A stretch of 64,000 bases of DNA, from the NCBI GenBank assembly GCA_026018925.1, contig JAKSZU010000004.1, forward strand, positions 38,149,233 to 38,213,232, given 5' to 3'. Of this stretch, positions 59,101 through 64,000 are shown in pieces. Position 1 is the first letter of the stretch. The number at the start of each line of letters is the position of its first letter. Position numbers and translations under genes: made by a program. The notes under the pieces were generated by a model that worked only from the letters and a program-made list of their open reading frames with translations, ran no database searches and had not been told where the DNA came from. Source of the stretch: Tupaia tana. Taxonomy: Eukaryota > Chordata > Mammalia > Scandentia > Tupaiidae.

Positions 59101-59344
59101 CCCAGGCAAACTGAAATAAACTGACCTGCTCTTGGGGGGCCTCCAGGGCCCAGCTTGTACTGCTTTTCCCCAGAAGGTATCCTCCTACCCCAGCCTGGTG
59201 CCTCCTGGTGTTTCCCTTTGTTTTATCCAAACATGTTCTTGCTGAAGGTTTGAGAATGACTTTCCCAGGAACCACAGTCCATCAGGTCTCACCCTTCAGC
59301 TGTATCTCTGAAGCAGGGTAGTAAATGTTGGTCAAAAAAGGAGA
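59101..59344. other. Unassigned intergenic stretch
   Basis: Nothing recognised. Confidence 0.35.
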
Positions 59345-59605
59345 ACAAAGATCAGCTCTGCAGCACACCAGAAATACACTGCTCAGGAGAGGCCAGATCC
59401 CACGTGGCAATCACGGCTTGAACCCCTGACCTGGCCTGAAACAATATGGGCACACGTGCGAGTATCCAAATCCAACAGGCTGGAGGACTGGAAGAAGGGT
59501 ATCATAGCATGACCAGACCCTACGTGTATGCATCTCTTTTTCTCTCATATTCTCTCATATGTGCACATATATGAGCTCTATCATGAATTTAAAAAAGGAA
59601 GAAAA
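59345..59605 (+). repeat. SINE-E
   Basis: Forward: GATCAGCTCTGCAGCACACC, CCAGATCCCACGTGGCAATC, ATGACCAGACCCTACGTG, TTTTTCTCTCATATTC, CACATATATGAGCTCTATCA, AATTTAAAAAAGG tail. It shares its 3' part with 60832-61085. Confidence 0.65.
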
Positions 59606-59689
59606 ACGAAAGGAGACTGGAAATTGCAGTCTTGCTCTCTTATTTTAGGGCAAACAAGCTTTGGTAAAACTTACTCTTACAAATTCCTT

Positions 59690-59895
59690 GGGTTCTCTGG
59701 AGTCAGACTACCTAGGATCAAATCCCAATTCTGCCACTTGGGAGTTGTAACACTGGGCACGTTATTTAACTGCTCTGTAGCCCAGTTTCCTCATATGTAA
59801 AATAGAGCTTAAGAAAAAGCACCTACCTCATGGGATTGTTATGAAATTTAATTAGTTAATGTTGGTTAAGTGCTTAGAGCAGTTCTTGGCACATA
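59690..59895 (+). repeat. MIR, nearly full length
   Basis: Forward MIR: TTCTCTGGAGTCAGACTACC, TGCCACTTGGGAGTTGTAAC, CCCAGTTTCCTCATATGTAA, CACCTACCTCATGGGATTGT, AGTGCTTAGAGCAGTTCTTG. Confidence 0.95.
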
Positions 59896-60059
59896 AACAT
59901 TCAGCGGCCATGCTGTTGCTGTTCTTATTGTACTTCAGCTGCTGGGCCCACTGACACCTCACATGGCAGTGAAGGTGGTGTCGTACGTTCCCTAGGCAGT
60001 GTTCTCTCGAGCCAAAGTATAGCCCTGATTATATCATTAAGTTCAGAAACCAGTTTTAT

Positions 60060-60200
60060 AGCAGGCATTGTGTTTGACATATTGCTTATATCACTTCCTT
60101 TGATTCTAACAGACGTAAGCAGGTGTTACTATGCCCTTTATAGATGCAAAAACTCAGGTTGAAAGAGGTTGACTGACTTATCCAACACCATGAGGCTACT
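60060..60200 (-). repeat. MIR
   Basis: Reverse MIR: GGCATTGTGTTTGACATAT, GATTCTAACAGACGTAAGCA, GATGCAAAAACTCAGGTTGA, AAGAGGTTGACTGACTTATC. Confidence 0.8.
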
Positions 60201-60335
60201 ACCATTGCTAGACCCACCTGGAGATTCTGGTTACCTAGCAGATCTAGGTAAGGCCCAGGAATGTGCATTACATCCCCCCACCACCCCCAGTTCTGATGAA
60301 GGTGCCCCCCTACAATAGTTTGGATAACTCTGGCC
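60201..60335. mobile_element. MER5A-like hAT MITE fragment
   Basis: GAGATTCTGGTTACCTAGCA, CAGGAATGTGCATTACATCC, AGTTCTGATGAAGG, TTTGGATAACTCTGGCC follow the end part of MER5A. Confidence 0.7.
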
Positions 60336-60541
60336 TAAATCAGCTCCAAGGGTCGCTCTGGCTGCAGAGTCTGTGAAGATGAGCAAGTTCACATATACCG
60401 AGTGTACTGTTTAGTGAGGAGGTCAATTAACTTAGACAGAAAAAGGTGGTATTTAGGAGTGAATTCAGTTCACATCACTGGCTCCTGGATCCAGTCATTC
60501 TCTAACAAGCACACCAGGGCTGAAAAGTGTCCCCCAAGTGT

Positions 60542-60645
60542 TTTGCATTATGTAATCCCAGTTCACAATTGCTCATCTACAATTCCAAAGTTAGTTAAAA
60601 TTAACATACCCCAAACACCAAAATTCTTAAGTTTGGAACAACTTA
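60542..60645. repeat. 104-bp duplicated block, source copy
   Basis: Identical to 61252-61355 except for one base (A at 60582, G at 61292). It starts TTTGCATTATGTAATCCCAG and ends GGAACAACTTA. This copy lies in unassigned sequence, so it is taken as the source. It holds a TTATGTAA PAR-bZIP/NFIL3-type palindrome-like site (60548-60555). Confidence 0.97.
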
Positions 60646-60831
60646 TTTGGCAGTCAAACCTGACCTGAACGGAAATAAGTTTATTTACAGATGTTATATA
60701 AGCCCCTTGCTGTGGATATTTATAAATTTCACTGCAAAACTACCAATATGCTTGATGATGAGGCTATATTAATTATCTATTATTACATAACAAATTATCC
60801 TAAAATGTAGCAGCTCAAAATAACAAACATT

Positions 60832-61085
60832 TCAGCCTAGCCTGATGGCATAGTCAGCAACAAACTGAACTGCAATGCTGGAAGTCACATGGCTGACGAG
60901 GGGTTCAGATCCCCCGGTGGGCTCAAAAAACATGTCAGGTGTGTGCACATGTGCCTAAGATCCTGAGGAGTTGGAGGGTTGTGGGAAGGGGATAGTGGGA
61001 TGATGAGATCCTGTTGAAAGTGCTTCTTTTTCTCTCTCATATGCACATGCTCTTGATCATGAATAAAATAAACTTTATAAAGAAA
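60832..61085 (+). repeat. SINE-E
   Basis: Forward: TCAGCCTAGCCTGATGGCAT head with A-box-like part, GGGGTTCAGATCCCC at the B-box position, AGATCCTGAGGAGTTGGAGG, GATGAGATCCTGTTGAAAGT, TTGATCATGAATAAAATAAA tail. Confidence 0.7.
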
Positions 61086-61089
61086 AAAT

Positions 61090-61462
61090 AGAGCCAGCCT
61101 GTGGTGTGGTGGTTATGATGGCTAGATCGCACATGGCCAACTGCACAGTTTGATTTTTGGACCTAGTGGCTTGAGAAACACACTGGGTGCTTGTGTGTAC
61201 ATGCCCAAAATCCCAACCAGAGGGACAAATGGAAGACAAGGGATTGGGACATTTGCATTATGTAATCCCAGTTCACAATTGCTCATCTACAGTTCCAAAG
61301 TTAGTTAAAATTAACATACCCCAAACACCAAAATTCTTAAGTTTGGAACAACTTAATGGCATGACCATTCCCATAAGGGGAAAAACTTTCTCACTCCCTC
61401 TCCTTTCACTTTCTATCTCTCTCCAGCCAGTGCGTACACCCTTGGCAAAATCAAAAAGAAAG
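61090..61462 (+). repeat. SINE-A, old, carrying the 104-bp insert
   Basis: Forward: GAGCCAGCCTGTGGTGTGGT head, AGTTTGATTTTTGGACC at the B box, ATGGAAGACAAGGGATTGGG, then the insert at 61252-61355, then ATGGCATGACCATTCCCATA, CTCTCCAGCCAGTGCG and CCTTGGCAAAATC. The SINE is complete on both sides of the insert. Confidence 0.9.
61252..61355. repeat. 104-bp duplicated block, copy inside SINE-A
   Basis: 103 of 104 bases match 60542-60645 in the same direction, 710 bases away. It breaks the SINE body between GGGATTGGGACA and ATGGCATGACC. No A-tail. At most a 2-base repeat (AT) is at the join. Confidence 0.97.
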
Positions 61463-61817
61463 GAGAAAGCAAGAAAAAAGCAAACATCTATTGTGGCACA
61501 GTTTCCGTGAGTTGGGTATCCAGAAGTAACTTAACTAGGTGGTTGTGGCCCCAGTGCTCATGTGGTTGCTGGAGCTGTGTCATCTGAAGGCTCAATGGTG
61601 ACCGAGGGATTCTTCTGCAGGATGCTCACTCATGTGGCAGTTGCCTTTTGTGACTCAGTCTCTGTAGCGTCATACTGTCAGTTCTGCCTTATCCTGTTTC
61701 TGAGAAGAGAGTCACCACTAAGTTCCCTCTTTGGAGGCTACACTCAAGAAGAGGAGGAGGTTGCACTCCTTGAAGAAAAGAATCTGAAAGAATTTGTGAA
61801 CATATTCTAAAACTACC

Positions 61818-61866
61818 ACGGGTCTGCCATGTGGGATCTAGCCACCACAACCACCATACCACCCAT
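61818..61866 (-). repeat. SINE head scrap
   Basis: GGGTCTGCCATGTGGGATCT, AACCACCATACCACC match only the reverse head of SINE-A/B, with no body. Confidence 0.45.
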
Positions 61867-62164
61867 ACCTCGCAGGGTATGGAGTAGTATTACTCTACTA
61901 GAGAATTCAGCCAATTACTACATGGCTTTGAATTACACTTGGCACCAGGGGTTTGGAGAAAGGGCTCTGTTTCTGTAGAATCATGATAAGCTTGTAGTAT
62001 GGATTTTTTTTTTTTAATTTTTTTTTACCACTTTAAAGAAGCCAAAGAATGGTTTAGAATACTTTCAAGCTGGGAGGAACCTTGTGGACTATCCAGTCAT
62101 TAGAGCCAAGCCTCATCTCCTTCACTCTGCAGATGAGTAATTTGAGAATCAGAGCGGAAAAACA

Positions 62165-62345
62165 GTATTTGCTAAGATCATTATTCTATATTTCAGATAC
62201 TATGCTAAGTGCTGTAGTTATATTGTTTTATTAAACTCCCCAAGCATACTTATCACCATTCTTGCTTTACTGATGAGGAAAATAAGGATCAGAGAGGCAA
62301 GCAGCGTGTCCTAGATACAACAGCTACTGTGTTTGGGAGACAAGC
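62165..62345 (-). repeat. MIR
   Basis: Reverse MIR: TATTTCAGATACTATGCTAA, CCCCAAGCATACTTATCACC, TTTACTGATGAGGAAAATAA, GGATCAGAGAGGCAAGC. Confidence 0.8.
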
Positions 62346-62359
62346 TTAAAACCTCTCTC

Positions 62360-62690
62360 TTAAGTGCCCTGTCCATCTAAAGCTCCCTCATGACCCCCTT
62401 GGGATTTGACCTTAGAGCTGGCCAAGACTTAGGCACCATGTCCCTTGAGGGTCAAGGTGAAGGTCTGCTGTCCACACATCCAGGGCTCTCACTAATCTGT
62501 AGATCTCATCCACCTGCTGCTTCCCCAGTCAGTGTCCCACCTGAAATCGTCCTCTCATAGTCAGACAAGAACCCCGGAAGTTGTAGAAGGCGGTGCTCCC
62601 TCCACTGCTTGCTTTCTCACCCTCACACTGGGACTGAATCCCAGGGAGTGCAGCGTGGGATGCCTTTTGCAGATGCATGCTTGGTCACCC
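62360..62690. other. Unassigned intergenic stretch
   Basis: Nothing recognised. Confidence 0.35.
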
Positions 62691-62709
62691 TCTCATCCAA
62701 GAGATGTTT

Positions 62710-62968
62710 TTTTTTTGGAGAGGTTTTCGCTATAGGGCACGTGTGCTCGCCAGACAGACAGAGAGAGACAGAGAGACAGAAAGTGAGAAATCACCCCCCA
62801 GGGGGGATGGTCACGCCGCAATCCCTTCTCCTCCATTCTCCTCTCGGGATCTTGGGCACGCACACACACGCGCCCAGCGTGAGTTTTAAGCCACCGGGTC
62901 CGGGACGCGAACCGCGGTCGACTATGTGGGAGTCCAGCGACATAGCCATTACGCTAACTGCTGGTTCC
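62710..62968 (-). repeat. SINE-A, young
   Basis: Reverse, near-consensus with many CpG: GGAGAGGTTTTCGCTATAGG, GGGACGCGAACCGCGG, GCTAACTGCTGGTTC. The 18-bp target duplication (62692-62709 and 62969-62986) has one change. It makes up most of the 159-codon frame at 62609-63088. Confidence 0.96.
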
Positions 62969-62986
62969 CTCATCCAAGAGCTGTTT

Positions 62987-63494
62987 AAGAAAGAGGACCT
63001 CATTCCTAGGGGACCCTGGCAGAAGAGCGCCTTTCCAGGGGCTGTCAGCTTTAAACCCCAAAAGGCTATGCTACCATCTGGAATCTAAGTCAAAAAGTCC
63101 TACCACCAGCTGTCGTAATAGAAGTAGTTAGGACTCTTGGTGACTCATGTCAGAATGTCTCATTCAAAATGATATGGCCTTAAAAGGGATAAACTGAAAA
63201 GTCCACGTGTAGTGTGGCTTTTAGGTGTGGCATGATTAAAAAAGTCAAACATTCCGGAAAGACTCCATTTCTTTTTCTCCTGTCCACTTGGCTTGTTCTG
63301 TGTCAACTCCATTCCGGCTGTCCGACTTTGTCCCTAAACCAGTCACTATTACAGACAGCTGCAATGTTCTCATTTTCCAGGCCTGGGTCACATGGTTCTC
63401 CTTGATGGGGGGCAGGGAGAGTACAGACCACCAGATAAAAGCTGAAGGGGCTTACTGGAAGCAGAACTGAGGGGGTGTTGCCAATCATTGTCAA
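62987..63494. other. Unassigned intergenic stretch
   Basis: Nothing recognised. Short overlapping frames at 63214-63500 lack known features. Confidence 0.35.
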
Positions 63495-63730
63495 CAACAA
63501 ACATTTGAGCTCTTGCTGTGTGCCAGACTCATGCTGAGCATTCTAGACGCCTGATCCCATTTAATCTTCATAATTATCCCTGTGAGGTATGTATTCATAT
63601 TACCCCATACAGTGCATGAAGAAATTGATGCTCAGAGAGGTTCGGGAACATGTTCAAAGTCACACAGCTAGTAAAAGATGGAGGTGAATTTGAACTGGTT
63701 CTACCTGCTTCAAGAGCTATTCTTGTTCTA
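63495..63730 (-). repeat. MIR, nearly full length
   Basis: Reverse MIR: GAGCTCTTGCTGTGTGCCAG, CATTTAATCTTCATAATTAT, CCCTGTGAGGTATGTATTC, GATGCTCAGAGAGGTTCGGG, AGTCACACAGCTAGTAAAAG. Confidence 0.95.
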
Positions 63731-63769
63731 TTTTATGAAGCTGCCTGGGGCATCGGCTTCCTTTAAGTC

Positions 63770-64000
63770 ATACAGACTGGAAACATCAATGGCTTTTTCA
63801 GCATCTCCTGCTCATCTTCTGCATCCAATTAATCAGCGGATGGAGCTGACCCTACTCCCACCAGGTCTGAGCTATTTGTTCCCATCTTGGGTTTCCATCA
63901 CCGCTGTTCCAGGTAAGGATTTGGTCACCTCTCCCTGGACTATTACAACAGCTTACTGTATTCTTAGAGACCACATGTGGATGGCCTAAGGGCCATTTCA
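63770..64000 (+). repeat. L2, runs off the right edge
   Basis: Forward L2: CTCCTGCTCATCTTCTGC, TCTCCCTGGACTATTACAAC, AGCTTACTGTATTC. The 103-codon frame here is within it and not a gene. Confidence 0.55.

Larger units (their letters stand above)
60768..61960 (-). repeat. MLT1-type MaLR LTR, reverse, broken by SINEs
   Basis: TTATCTATTATTACATAACA, AATTATCCTAAAATGTAGCA and GCTCAAAATAACAAACATTT at left, then after two SINEs CACAGTTTCCGTGAGTTGGG, GGTGGTTGTGGCCCC, GTGTCATCTGAAGGCTCAAT, GCTCACTCATGTGGCAG. The order fits an antisense MLT1-type LTR. The far end is uncertain. Confidence 0.6.

Overview
The window is nuclear DNA of a placental mammal. It holds one real protein-coding exon, the first coding exon of SERBP1 (SERPINE1 mRNA-binding protein 1) at 3499-3811 on the minus strand, inside a CpG-rich promoter. 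One processed pseudogene (RPL23A, 21305-22084) is also present. I support no other gene. The rest is repeat-filled sequence: ancient MIR, L2, MER5A-like and MaLR/MLT1 copies shared by placental mammals, L1 fragments, and a dense layer of tRNA-derived SINEs that I do not recognise as Alu, B1/B2, CAN, BovB-linked, ERE or AfroSINE. In human and many other mammals SERBP1 is followed, beyond its 5' end, by a long gene-poor interval before GADD45A. The layout here fits that, but no second gene is in view to prove it. I cannot name the species. The SINEs argue against higher primates, mouse-like rodents, carnivores, ruminants and horses. A small placental order such as colugos is only a guess.

Layout: 1-3498 is SERBP1 intron 1, AT-rich on the left and CpG-rich on the right. 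3499-3811 is the coding part of exon 1. About 3812-4400 is 5'UTR and promoter, with a near-perfect ZNF143 motif. From about 5 kb to 64 kb no gene is visible. The first SINE appears at 5.3 kb, and after that they come about every kilobase in both orientations.

I use my own working names for the SINEs. SINE-A is about 240-270 bp: a tRNA-like head with A and B boxes, a body with a GGAGGAGAAGGGATTG block and a CCCCC/GGGGG hairpin, and a CCTATAGCAAAAACCTCT end with an A-tail. It has CpG-rich young and decayed old copies. SINE-B is about 160-190 bp: the same type of head, then a CT-rich stretch and an AATAAATAAA-rich tail. SINE-C is about 220 bp with a different head. SINE-E is a minor family. Many copies have clean target-site duplications, and nested, tandem, dimeric and composite arrangements are common.

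The most unusual item is a 104-bp block at 60542-60645 that recurs with one mismatch at 61252-61355 in the middle of an old SINE. It looks like a local templated insertion, not a retrotransposed copy. Other items worth a look are a pair of 71-bp palindromic TA-flanked mini-elements, a composite SINE with 124 extra bases inside one target-site duplication, a SINE carrying a 30-base 7SL/Alu-like match, a SINE with a duplicated B box, and a possible conserved non-coding block near 57.5-57.8 kb. I found no operon, CRISPR array, defence locus or other new multi-gene system.
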